A DNA stretch of 64,000 nucleotides from JAXDLW01 sp050998755 (GTDB lineage Bacteria > Chloroflexota > Dormibacteria > DASZGP01), in NCBI GenBank assembly GCA_050998755.1, contig JBPCPW010000110.1, positions 1-64,000 on the forward strand, in the 5' to 3' direction. How positions within the stretch are numbered: position 1 is the stretch's first letter; each line of letters starts with the position of its first letter. The notes under the pieces were generated by a model that saw only the letters and a program-made list of their open reading frames with translations, searched no databases and was not told the DNA's origin. Both the position numbers and the translations under genes were made by a program. Below are positions 49,983 through 57,349 of this stretch, piece after piece.

Positions 49983-51212
49983 GTGAGCAGCAAGGCCCAC
50001 CTTTTGGTGCAGAAGTATGGCGGCACCTCGGTGTCTACTCCGTCGCGCATCCGCAAGATCGCACAGCGGATCGCGGCGCAGACCCGCGACGGCGCGCGGG
50101 TGGTGGCGGTGGTATCGGCGATGGGCGACACCACCGATCGCCTGGTGACGCTGGCCGCGAAGGTCAACCGATCACCCCAGGAGCGGGAGATGGACACGCT
50201 GCTCTCGACGGGAGAGGCGATCACCGCGCCGCTGCTGGCGATGGCCCTGCAGGCTGAGGGTGTCCGGGCGCTCTCGCTGTCGGGGGCCCAGGCCGGGATT
50301 CGCACCACCCCCTCGCACACCCGGGCACGGATCGTTGACATTGTGCCGACCCGTTTGCAGGCCGAGCTCGATAGCGGCAACGCCGTGGTGGTGGCGGGCT
50401 TCCAGGGGGTCAACGAAAAACTGGATGTCACCACGCTGGGGCGGGGCGGCTCGGACACCACCGCTGTGGCTCTTGCGGCCGCCCTGAAGGCAATTGAGTG
50501 CGAGATCAACACCGACGTGCCAGGGATCCTCACCGCCGATCCCCGCGTCGTCCCCGAGGCCCGTCTGCTGGAAACCATCAGCTACGACGAGATGATCGAG
50601 CTGGCGTCGCTGGGCGCCAGGGTGATGCACCCGCGCGCGGTGGAGATCGGCGAGCTCTACAACATGCCCATCCGGGTGCGCAGCACCTTCGCCGACGGCG
50701 CCGGTACCCTCATCACCAGGAGATCGAAGATGGAACAGACCAAACGGGTCCGGGGGATCGCCGCCGAGGAGGACGTCGCCAAGATCACGCTGGTTGGCGT
50801 GCCCGACCGCCCCGGGGTGGCGGCAGCGATCTTCACACCGCTCGCCGAGAAGGGCATCAGCGTGGACGTCATCATCCAGAACGTATCGCTCCACGGCGTG
50901 ACCGACCTGTCATTCACGGTCGCCGGCGGCGACATCGCGGCGGCCGAGAAGCTGGTCAAAAAGATCAGCAAGGAGATCGGCGCTGAGGGTGTGATGACCG
51001 ACGCCGGCGTCGCCAAGGTGTCGATTGTCGGCACCGGGATGCTGGGTCAGCCGGGGATCGCGGCGCGGATGTTCGAGGCCCTGGCCGCCGCCAGGATCAA
51101 CATCGAGATGATCTCCACCAGCGAGATCCGCATCACCTGCATCGTGGCCCGCGAGAAGGCCAAAGATGCGGTGCGCGCCCTGCATCGGGCCTACCAGCTG
51201 GACCAGGCCTGA
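49983..51212 (+). CDS. lysC: Aspartate kinase
   Basis: From the GTG at 49983 this is a 409-residue aspartokinase. The catalytic domain has LVQKYGGTSV, DTLLSTGEAI and GRGGSDTTAVALAAAL. Two ACT domains (about residues 265-409) provide lysine/threonine feedback. In this class an internal start can give a separate beta subunit, but none was confirmed. It catalyses the first step of the aspartate family. It begins 22 bp after thrB. Confidence 0.96.
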   Translation: MSSKAHLLVQKYGGTSVSTPSRIRKIAQRIAAQTRDGARVVAVVSAMGDTTDRLVTLAAKVNRSPQEREMDTLLSTGEAITAPLLAMALQAEGVRALSLSGAQAGIRTTPSHTRARIVDIVPTRLQAELDSGNAVVVAGFQGVNEKLDVTTLGRGGSDTTAVALAAALKAIECEINTDVPGILTADPRVVPEARLLETISYDEMIELASLGARVMHPRAVEIGELYNMPIRVRSTFADGAGTLITRRSKMEQTKRVRGIAAEEDVAKITLVGVPDRPGVAAAIFTPLAEKGISVDVIIQNVSLHGVTDLSFTVAGGDIAAAEKLVKKISKEIGAEGVMTDAGVAKVSIVGTGMLGQPGIAARMFEALAAARINIEMISTSEIRITCIVAREKAKDAVRALHRAYQLDQA

Positions 51213-51439
51213 CGCCGCCGCCGGAGAAGATCCCGCCGCCCACCGTCGGCATGCGGGTGCGCCTGCGCAAGCCCCACGCCTGCGGCAGCGATGCCTTTGT
51301 GGTCACCGCCCTGGGCGCCGACATCCGGCTCAAATGCGACGGCTGCGCCACCAAGATCTTTGTCGACCGGGCGCGCTTCGCCAACCGAGTGCGGGTCGTT
51401 CTGCCGCCGTCAAGCCAGCAGACGAACGCCATCGAGTAG
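51209..51439 (+). CDS. DUF951 family protein, probable CTG start
   Basis: The conserved part is VGMRVRLRKPHACGSDAFVV, then GADIRLKCDGCATKIFVDRA, matching DUF951, whose members begin a few residues before the V-G. The first ATG (51251) would cut into that conserved start. A CTG at 51209 overlaps the lysC stop (CTGA) and adds TPPPEKIPPPTVG, giving 76 residues. Function unknown. The 3' end overlaps the convergent toxin gene by 30 bp. Confidence 0.7.
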   Translation: MTPPPEKIPPPTVGMRVRLRKPHACGSDAFVVTALGADIRLKCDGCATKIFVDRARFANRVRVVLPPSSQQTNAIE

Positions 51440-51841
51440 CCGTTCGGCCACCGCCGCCTGGCGTCGATCCGCGGTCACGAACGTGACCCCGACGCCGGCC
51501 TCGGCGACATGCCGGGCGCCAGCCAGGTGAATGGCGTCAGCGGCGCGCAAGGACGGCTCGGTGCCCAGCAGCGCCTGGGCGACCTCGAAGTCGTGACGGT
51601 CGAGGTCTGTGAAACGGATGAGTTCCAGCGCCGTCCGGATCGCGGTCCAGAGCGTCTCGGCCTGCGACGCCGGCAGTCCACGGCGCACGCGCGTCTGGAC
51701 GATGCTGCGTGCCTCGGTCAGGCCCAACACTGACATCGTCGCCTCTCCGGAATCGATCAGGTTGGTCAGCCATGGGTGTGGAGGGCCTTCGGTGAACGCC
51801 CGGCCCAGAGCGCTGGTGTCCAGGATGTGAACGGGCGGCAC
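51410..51841 (-). CDS. vapC: PIN-domain toxin VapC
   Basis: The 143-residue toxin has HILDTSALGRAFTEG, GLTEARSIVQTRVRRG, AADAIHLAGARHV and TFVTADRRQAAVAER. All acidic positions are kept. GTG start directly follows the stop of the HTH antitoxin. It is convergent with and overlaps the DUF951 gene, so transcription of each could interfere with the other. Confidence 0.88.
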   Translation of the reverse strand: MPPVHILDTSALGRAFTEGPPHPWLTNLIDSGEATMSVLGLTEARSIVQTRVRRGLPASQAETLWTAIRTALELIRFTDLDRHDFEVAQALLGTEPSLRAADAIHLAGARHVAEAGVGVTFVTADRRQAAVAERLLDGVRLLA

Positions 51842-52216
51842 TCAGACCTCGCGGTGCCGATCTTCGAGAAAGCCGGTGACGAGATCGCCCCACCCCGGCT
51901 CCGCGGCCCAGAAACCGGGCGGCATCGGGCCGGCGCGCCTGGGCTCGTGGAACCGGATTCCGGCGCGCTTCAGGATGGCGCTGACCGACTCCGCCTGGTC
52001 CAGTGAAACCGCCTCGTCAATGGTCACGCCGAGAGCCCGCGCGATGGCTGCCACCACCTCGAGCGTGGGGTCGTCGATGGCCGTCCCGTCAAGGTAGCGG
52101 CGAAGTGTCCGCCGGTCCAGGCGGCGGCCCAGGACCTCGCCAACCAGGCCCGCCACGTCCTGCTCGGACAGCCCGCGCTCCGCGGCGATCAGCCCCAGCC
52201 GATTGGTCAGCGCCAT
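51842..52216 (-). CDS. HTH-domain antitoxin
   Basis: The 124-residue protein has an XRE-like helix-turn-helix (GLIAAERGLSEQDVAGLVGE, DRRTLRRYLDGTAIDDPTLE) followed by a tail with FHEPRRAGPMPPGFWAAEPG. It lies just before a PIN toxin and is inferred to be its antitoxin. HTH/PIN pairing is less common than RHH, AbrB or Phd pairing. Confidence 0.75.
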   Translation of the reverse strand: MALTNRLGLIAAERGLSEQDVAGLVGEVLGRRLDRRTLRRYLDGTAIDDPTLEVVAAIARALGVTIDEAVSLDQAESVSAILKRAGIRFHEPRRAGPMPPGFWAAEPGWGDLVTGFLEDRHREV

Positions 52217-52311
52217 TTCGGGCGGTCATCTTCACGACCGCTCATTTGATGGCCGATCGACATGAGCATGCATCGACCTTACATCAACATGTCAGCCCTT
52301 AGCCTCTACAG

Positions 52312-53406
52312 GTGGGACTCAGCATCGGGATCGTGGGACTGCCGAACGTCGGCAAGTCCACGCTGTTCAACGCGCTGACCAAGGCCGGGGCGCTGGTGGC
52401 GAACTACCCCTTCGCGACGATCGACCCCAACACCGGCGTCGTCGAGGTCCCCGACGAGCGGCTGACGGCGCTCGCGGGGGTCTTCAAGCCACCCAGCGTG
52501 GTGCCCGCGACGGTGACCTTCGTTGACATCGCCGGGTTGGTCAAGGGGGCCTCCGAGGGCGAGGGGATGGGCAATCGGTTCCTGGCCCACATTCGCGAGT
52601 CGGATGCCATCGCCATGGTCGTGCGCTGCTTCGACAACCCCGACGTGACCCACGTAAGCGGCCGGGTCGACCCGCGCGACGACATCGCGACTGTGGACTA
52701 CGAGCTGATGCTGGCGGACCTCGACACGGTGAAGCGCCGCAGGGAGCGCACCGTCAAGCTGGCGCGCAACAGCAAGGAGGCGGCGGCCGAGCTCGAGGTG
52801 CTGCAGAGGATCGAGGCCGGGCTGGACGTGGCCACGCCGGCGCGGCGGCTGGGACTGACCGAAGAGGAGAGGCTGCTGGTGCGGGACTTGAGCCTGCTGA
52901 CCATCAAGCCCGCGATCTACATCGCCAACGTCTCGGAGGACGACGCCGCTAAGACCTCCGGGGGGGCGCTGGACGAGGTTGCCGCGGTCGCCAACGAGGA
53001 GGGATCGCGCTGGCTGCCGATCTCGGCCCGCATCGAATCAGACCTGCTGGAACTCGAGCCCGAGGAGGCGCGCGAATACCTCGACACGCTGGGGCTGCAG
53101 GAGTCCGGGCTGGGGCGCCTGGCCCACGCGGCGTATGACACGCTGGGGCTGATGACCTACCTCACGGCCGGCGAGAAGGAGGTCCGCGCCTGGACCATCC
53201 GTCGCGGCACCAAGGCGCCCCAGGCCGCGGCGGCGATCCACGGCGACTTCGAGCGCGGCTTCATCAAGGCCGAGGTCATCAACTGGAAGGACCTGGTGGA
53301 GACGGGCAGCTGGCCCGCGGCCAAGGCCGTCGGAAAGGTCCGGATCGAGGGCCGGGACTACGTCTTCCAGGACGGCGACACCGTGATCTTCCGCTTCAAC
53401 GTCTAG
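52312..53406 (+). CDS. ychF: Ribosome-binding ATPase YchF
   Basis: The 364-residue protein of the OBG family has GIVGLPNVGKSTLFNALTKA, FVDIAGLVKGASEGEGMG and a C-terminal TGS domain ending YVFQDGDTVIFRFNV. YchF binds ribosomes and hydrolyses ATP in translation and stress control. GTG start. TAGCCT lies 6 nt before it, suggesting a leaderless transcript. Confidence 0.96.
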   Translation: MGLSIGIVGLPNVGKSTLFNALTKAGALVANYPFATIDPNTGVVEVPDERLTALAGVFKPPSVVPATVTFVDIAGLVKGASEGEGMGNRFLAHIRESDAIAMVVRCFDNPDVTHVSGRVDPRDDIATVDYELMLADLDTVKRRRERTVKLARNSKEAAAELEVLQRIEAGLDVATPARRLGLTEEERLLVRDLSLLTIKPAIYIANVSEDDAAKTSGGALDEVAAVANEEGSRWLPISARIESDLLELEPEEAREYLDTLGLQESGLGRLAHAAYDTLGLMTYLTAGEKEVRAWTIRRGTKAPQAAAAIHGDFERGFIKAEVINWKDLVETGSWPAAKAVGKVRIEGRDYVFQDGDTVIFRFNV

Positions 53407-54185
53407 TGGCCGTTACAGGCCACCAGGCGGGCGTGATCCCCCGGCCGGCCTGGTGCCTGATCGTCGATCCCCCGGCCACCGGTGAGCAGAACATGGCCCG
53501 CGACCGCCGGCTCCTGGACGAACTCGTCGCCGGTGGGCGGCCGGCCACCCTGCGCTTCTACGGCTGGAAGCCGGCGTGCATCTCACTGGGCCTGGGGCAG
53601 CGCGAGGACATCCTCGACCTCGCCGCGGTCCGCGCCGCCGGGCTTGACTTGGTGCGCCGCCCAACCGGCGGGCAGGCGCTGCTCCACGACGACGAGTTGA
53701 CCTACTCGGTGGTCGCATCCCAGCAGGACCCGGTGGTTGGCGGCACCCTGATGCAGAGCTACCACGCGATTTCCGAGGCGCTGCTGGCGGGCCTGGCGGA
53801 GCTTGGTATCGATGGCGTGGGCGCGCCGTGTGAGCCAAGGCCGGCGTCGGGGCTGACCCCGGTATGTTTCGCGTCGGCGTCTGCCGAGGAGGTGCTGGTG
53901 GAGGGGCGGAAGCTCTTGGCGAGCGCGCAGTGGCGCAGCCGGGGCGCGTTCCTGCAGCACGGCAGCCTGCTGCTGACCGACCGCCAGCAGGAGCTGCCGC
54001 GGTTCATGCGTGACGCGGGAGCGCGGGAGATCCAGCCGATGTCCGTGAGCCTCAGCGAACTGCTGAGAGAGGTGCCCAGCCGGGGTGAGCTGATTCGATT
54101 ACTCAGCAGAGGCTTCGAGCACGCGCTCGGGATCCAGCTAGTGGGGGACCCCGCGTCCCTGGTCGAGGAAAGCAAGAGGTCCTGA
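53406..54185 (+). CDS. Lipoate-protein ligase/octanoyltransferase family
   Basis: The 259-residue protein belongs to the LplA/LipM family. It shows ARDRRLLDELVAGG, LVRRPTGGQALLHDDELTYS, PVCFASASAEEVLVEGRKLL and ASAQWRSRGAFLQHGSLLL. LipM-type members transfer octanoate from ACP to GcvH, and the Cys of VCF is the acceptor in that reaction. LplA-type members use lipoate and ATP. The Cys favours LipM. GTG start shares a base with the ychF stop. Confidence 0.85.
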   Translation: MAVTGHQAGVIPRPAWCLIVDPPATGEQNMARDRRLLDELVAGGRPATLRFYGWKPACISLGLGQREDILDLAAVRAAGLDLVRRPTGGQALLHDDELTYSVVASQQDPVVGGTLMQSYHAISEALLAGLAELGIDGVGAPCEPRPASGLTPVCFASASAEEVLVEGRKLLASAQWRSRGAFLQHGSLLLTDRQQELPRFMRDAGAREIQPMSVSLSELLREVPSRGELIRLLSRGFEHALGIQLVGDPASLVEESKRS

Positions 54186-54232
54186 GACTTGTGGCCTGGA
54201 TTGCTTCAGGCCCAAGATGTTGTGGTCCGCTA

Positions 54233-54261
54233 TTGACACTCCCTAGATATCGCGGTAGGAT
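54233..54261 (+). promoter_or_regulatory. Sigma70-type promoter
   Basis: TTGACA (54233-54238), a 17-bp spacer and TAGGAT (54256-54261) form the best promoter in the window. Transcription should start near 54268. Confidence 0.75.
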
Positions 54262-54267
54262 GGCGTT

Positions 54268-54441
54268 TGGGGCACAAGATGTGGGTGGGTAACCTCCCGG
54301 TCAAGTGGCCTTCATCGCCAGGCAACAGGCGTCCAGGTCCTCCTCGCGGTCTTGCACACGTCCCTCCAGTGGTCTCCGCACTGGGCGCCTGTTTCCTGAA
54401 CCACACCCCGCTTCGGGGTTACGGCCCACTAGAGTTGTCGC
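54268..54441 (+). ncRNA. Structured leader RNA of about 175 nt
   Basis: Between the promoter and the next coding gene, AACAGGCG (54324-54331) pairs perfectly with CGCCTGTT (54386-54393). This encloses a CCAGTG/CACTGG hairpin. A CCCCG-CTT-CGGGG hairpin lies 3' of it. It could be a regulatory leader of the membrane gene. No SRP, 6S or known riboswitch motif was found. Confidence 0.4.
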
Positions 54442-55233
54442 GTGCCAAGAGGACAGCAGGTGCGCGTGCAACAACGCAAGATCAAACCGAAGGCCGCCCA
54501 GTTCGAGCCGCCGCCGCCGCCCAAGAACCGCGGGGCGTTGCAGGCGCGGATGCTGGAGGGCCACAACCCCAAGACTGTGATTCGCCTGGCGACCTACCTG
54601 GCCGTGTACCAGGTGGTGCTGGTGCTGGTCGCCATTGCAATTGGATTCCTGTTGCACAACCTGCCCCTGGACGTGGAGGACGGGGTGCTCTTCATCCTCG
54701 CGATCATCATTCCAGGCACCCTGGTCTGGCCGGCGCTGGTGCTGGCGCTGCGTGATCGCAAGGCGCAGGTCGAGATGGTCCAGGGCCAGATGGTGGGCGC
54801 CTCGCCGGTCTCGATGACCTACGGGCTTGGGATGCTCTATATCAAGACGCGCCAGGGGCAGCGGCAGATGAACATCGAACGCCGCCTGCTGAAGCAGATC
54901 CCCCAGAACCAGGTCCAGGTGATCGCCCGTGTGACCCCCAACCTGCACCACGTTACAGGCCTGCAAGTGCTCGGGCCGCGGATGGGTGCCAGTGTTCCGA
55001 CGGACGTCCCCGAGCAGTTCAAGAGCGCCGAGCGCTTCCCGATCTATGCGATCGGCGGGGCGTACGGCGCGGTGTTCGGGCTCGGGCTCATCCTGCTCCT
55101 GCTGCCGCTGTACGGCTCGCTGTTGCCCGTGCACATCGTGCTCGTGCCCATCGGCATGGCGGCTGCGGCACTGGCCGCCAGGTACGCCACGTCCTTCTAC
55201 CAGAAGCGCCTGGAGTCAACCCTCCAGCCGTAA
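54442..55233 (+). CDS. DUF4191-like two-region membrane protein
   Basis: The 263-residue protein has a basic N-terminus with a PPPPPK stretch and two membrane helices (about residues 50-72 and 78-98). A soluble middle contains KTRQGQRQMNIERRLLKQIP, and two more helices lie near 200-250. The layout resembles actinobacterial DUF4191 membrane proteins, but I am not certain of the family. GTG start. The LVIVD gene follows immediately (TAA then ATG), so they share an operon driven by the strong promoter at 54233. Confidence 0.7.
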   Translation: MPRGQQVRVQQRKIKPKAAQFEPPPPPKNRGALQARMLEGHNPKTVIRLATYLAVYQVVLVLVAIAIGFLLHNLPLDVEDGVLFILAIIIPGTLVWPALVLALRDRKAQVEMVQGQMVGASPVSMTYGLGMLYIKTRQGQRQMNIERRLLKQIPQNQVQVIARVTPNLHHVTGLQVLGPRMGASVPTDVPEQFKSAERFPIYAIGGAYGAVFGLGLILLLLPLYGSLLPVHIVLVPIGMAAAALAARYATSFYQKRLESTLQP

Positions 55234-56895
55234 ATGCGCAATATGGGAAGGGCACCCGGGCTGGCGCGCATCGCGGCGGCCCTCACATTGGTATCGATGG
55301 TCGGCATCGGACCGATCCAGGCCGTGTCGGCGGCACCACGGGCGACCACCGCCGCCGGCTACAACACCGGCCTGGCACGGGCGCGGGCGCAGCTGCCGAT
55401 GCTCCAGCAGATGGGCACGCACGGCATGATGGCCACCCGCGCCGGGGATGTCACGGCCAGCCAGGCGGCACCCGCCGGGGCGACCTCATCCAACATCAAG
55501 TTCCTGTCCAACCTGCCGATTGCCAGCGCCATCTCGTTGGCCTTCATCGGCAAGACGGTCTTTGTCTCCACCGTGGTCGGGCTCTACAGCGTGGACATCA
55601 GCGACCCGACCAACCCCCAGCTGCTGGGCTCCATCCCGATGTACATCTGGGAGAACGAGCACATGACGGCAGACCCGTCTCGCAACCTGGTCTTCATCGC
55701 CCGCGACCCGCGCGGCTTCACCACCCCGGCGACCACCGCCTTCCCCTATGGGGCGACCCACATCATCGACGTTTCGAACCCCCGGGTGATGACCGAGATC
55801 GGCGCACCACACCTGCAGCCGACCGGGCACACCGCGACCTGCATCAACGACTGCAAGTTCCTCTGGATCGCGGGTCCCGCCTCGCCGGCGATCGCGGTGC
55901 AGAGCGGCGCCGACCCGAGCTGGGGCGGGCGCCCGATGTGGGGCCTGGACATCACCGACCCGTCCCACCCCATGGACTGCCCCCATTTCATCGACCTCAA
56001 CAACCACGACGGCAAGACCGACTATGACCACGACGTTGACGTCGACGCCAGTGGCATAGCCTGGATTTCGGGCTCGGGCCACGTCCGCGGGTATTGGACC
56101 AGTGGTCAGCACCTCAACCCCACGGATGGAAAGGTCGAGACCGCCACCGGCTGCCAGCCGATCCCGGCGGGGGGTGGCAACACCATCGAGGGCCAGCTGG
56201 TCAACGGGGGCGTGATCCACAACTCGTTCCGTAACTTCAACCTCGCCGTAGACGGCCGCAGGGGCGACGTGCTGGCTGCCACCGAGGAGGTCACGATGAC
56301 CGACTGCGCGGTGTCAGGCCGGTTCGTCACCTACGACCTCGCCGGCTCGATGCAGGGGCAGGACTGGACCAACCCGCCGTCGAAGCCCTACGTCCTCCCG
56401 CGCCTCGGTGTCTGGACGCCCCAGGGCCAGCCTGGCAGCACCGGTTGCGACTCCTCGCACTGGTTCACCGACCGCGGCGACGGCCTGGTAGCGATCGCCT
56501 TCTACACCCAGGGGACACGGATCCTCGACACTCGCGACCCACGCCACGTCCGCCAATTGGGCTACTACAACGTGCAGGGGCTCGGCGGGGCGTCGACCAA
56601 CAACGCCTGGGCCGCGTACTGGCACGGTGACAACTACATCTACGTCGCCGACTTCCAACGCGGGCTCGACGTCCTCAGGTACAGCGGCGACCCCGCAGCC
56701 GCGAGCGGTGGGCCGGCCAGCGCGGCACACCCGGTCACCGCGGCGGGACAGGCGGGACAGAGGGTGAGCACCCTGCCCGATACGGCGGCCGCGATGCCGT
56801 GGCGCGGCGCGGTTCCCGGCGGCGTCGTGCTGGTCGGGCTGGTCGTGGCCGCGGCGCGGTTGTCGCGGCGCCGGCGGTCAGAACCGGGCCAGTAG
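55234..56895 (+). CDS. Secreted LVIVD propeller with LPDTA sorting signal
   Basis: The 553-residue protein has a signal peptide (about residues 1-34, ending VSAAP). It then has repeated LVIVD-type blades: VGLYSVDISDPTNPQLLGS, THIIDVSNPRVMTEIG, MWGLDITDPSHPMD and TRILDTRDPRHVRQLGYY. The C-terminus has LPDTA near residue 512, a hydrophobic helix (GGVVLVGLVVAAA) and RLSRRRRSE. That is a cell-wall sorting signal, so it is probably anchored by a sortase such as the one at 11763. The LVIVD family has no assigned catalytic activity. Confidence 0.85.
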   Translation: MRNMGRAPGLARIAAALTLVSMVGIGPIQAVSAAPRATTAAGYNTGLARARAQLPMLQQMGTHGMMATRAGDVTASQAAPAGATSSNIKFLSNLPIASAISLAFIGKTVFVSTVVGLYSVDISDPTNPQLLGSIPMYIWENEHMTADPSRNLVFIARDPRGFTTPATTAFPYGATHIIDVSNPRVMTEIGAPHLQPTGHTATCINDCKFLWIAGPASPAIAVQSGADPSWGGRPMWGLDITDPSHPMDCPHFIDLNNHDGKTDYDHDVDVDASGIAWISGSGHVRGYWTSGQHLNPTDGKVETATGCQPIPAGGGNTIEGQLVNGGVIHNSFRNFNLAVDGRRGDVLAATEEVTMTDCAVSGRFVTYDLAGSMQGQDWTNPPSKPYVLPRLGVWTPQGQPGSTGCDSSHWFTDRGDGLVAIAFYTQGTRILDTRDPRHVRQLGYYNVQGLGGASTNNAWAAYWHGDNYIYVADFQRGLDVLRYSGDPAAASGGPASAAHPVTAAGQAGQRVSTLPDTAAAMPWRGAVPGGVVLVGLVVAAARLSRRRRSEPGQ

Positions 56896-56932
56896 CGGCC
56901 GGCCGCGCGGCGCACGCACGGCCAGCCCGGGA

Positions 56933-57103
56933 CTACTGGGGGAGGAGTCGCCCGGCGGCTGCCGGGGCATGTAGAACGGCATACCAGGTCAACGCTGCCA
57001 ACAGCGCGACCAGGCCGGGGAGTCCGGAGTTCAGCACCTGTGGTGACACCGGCAGTTCCACGGCGTGGCATATGAGCCAGCGATAACCGATCTGCTTCTC
57101 CAT
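56933..57103 (-). CDS. Possible small membrane protein
   Basis: A 56-residue frame starting MEKQIGYRWLICHAVELP contains one hydrophobic stretch (GLPGLVALLAALTWYAVLHA). No ribosome site is evident, and no homologue is recognised. It may be a chance frame. Confidence 0.3.
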   Translation of the reverse strand: MEKQIGYRWLICHAVELPVSPQVLNSGLPGLVALLAALTWYAVLHAPAAAGRLLPQ

Positions 57104-57222
57104 GAGGACCAGTCTGGTGCGGCAAGGTGAGGGCTGTCTGAGCCGCCCCTGTGAAACGACTGAGAATCCATGCCCGCGCAGCACGCGTTCCCGCAGTTGG
57201 ACCCTGCGCGGCTCGAATAACC

Positions 57223-57236
57223 TGACTGCTCAGTCA
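57223..57236. promoter_or_regulatory. Inverted repeat upstream of gltB
   Basis: TGACTG-CT-CAGTCA is a perfect 6-2-6 inverted repeat about 27 bp upstream of the TATGAT box of gltB. Its position suits an activator or repressor of nitrogen assimilation. Confidence 0.45.
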
Positions 57237-57349
57237 TGTTCGGCGGAATGATCCACACGTTGCTATGATGCAGTTTCCGCTTCAGCCTCTTGGCGACCTC
57301 GCACTAGTTTCAGCGTCCCTCGGACGGCTGGCGGAGCCTGCGAGGAGAC

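Larger units (their letters stand above)
56896..57349. other. Intergenic region before gltB
   Basis: This 454-bp gap holds the gltB promoter region (inverted repeat at 57223, TATGAT near 57263, GAGGAG before the GTG) and one weak small minus-strand frame at 56933-57103. Nothing else was recognised. Confidence 0.5.

Noticed and set aside
54268..54441. SRP RNA or 6S RNA
   Set aside because: The SRP loop sequences (GGUCAGG and GGAAG-type motifs) and the 6S open-bubble layout are absent.
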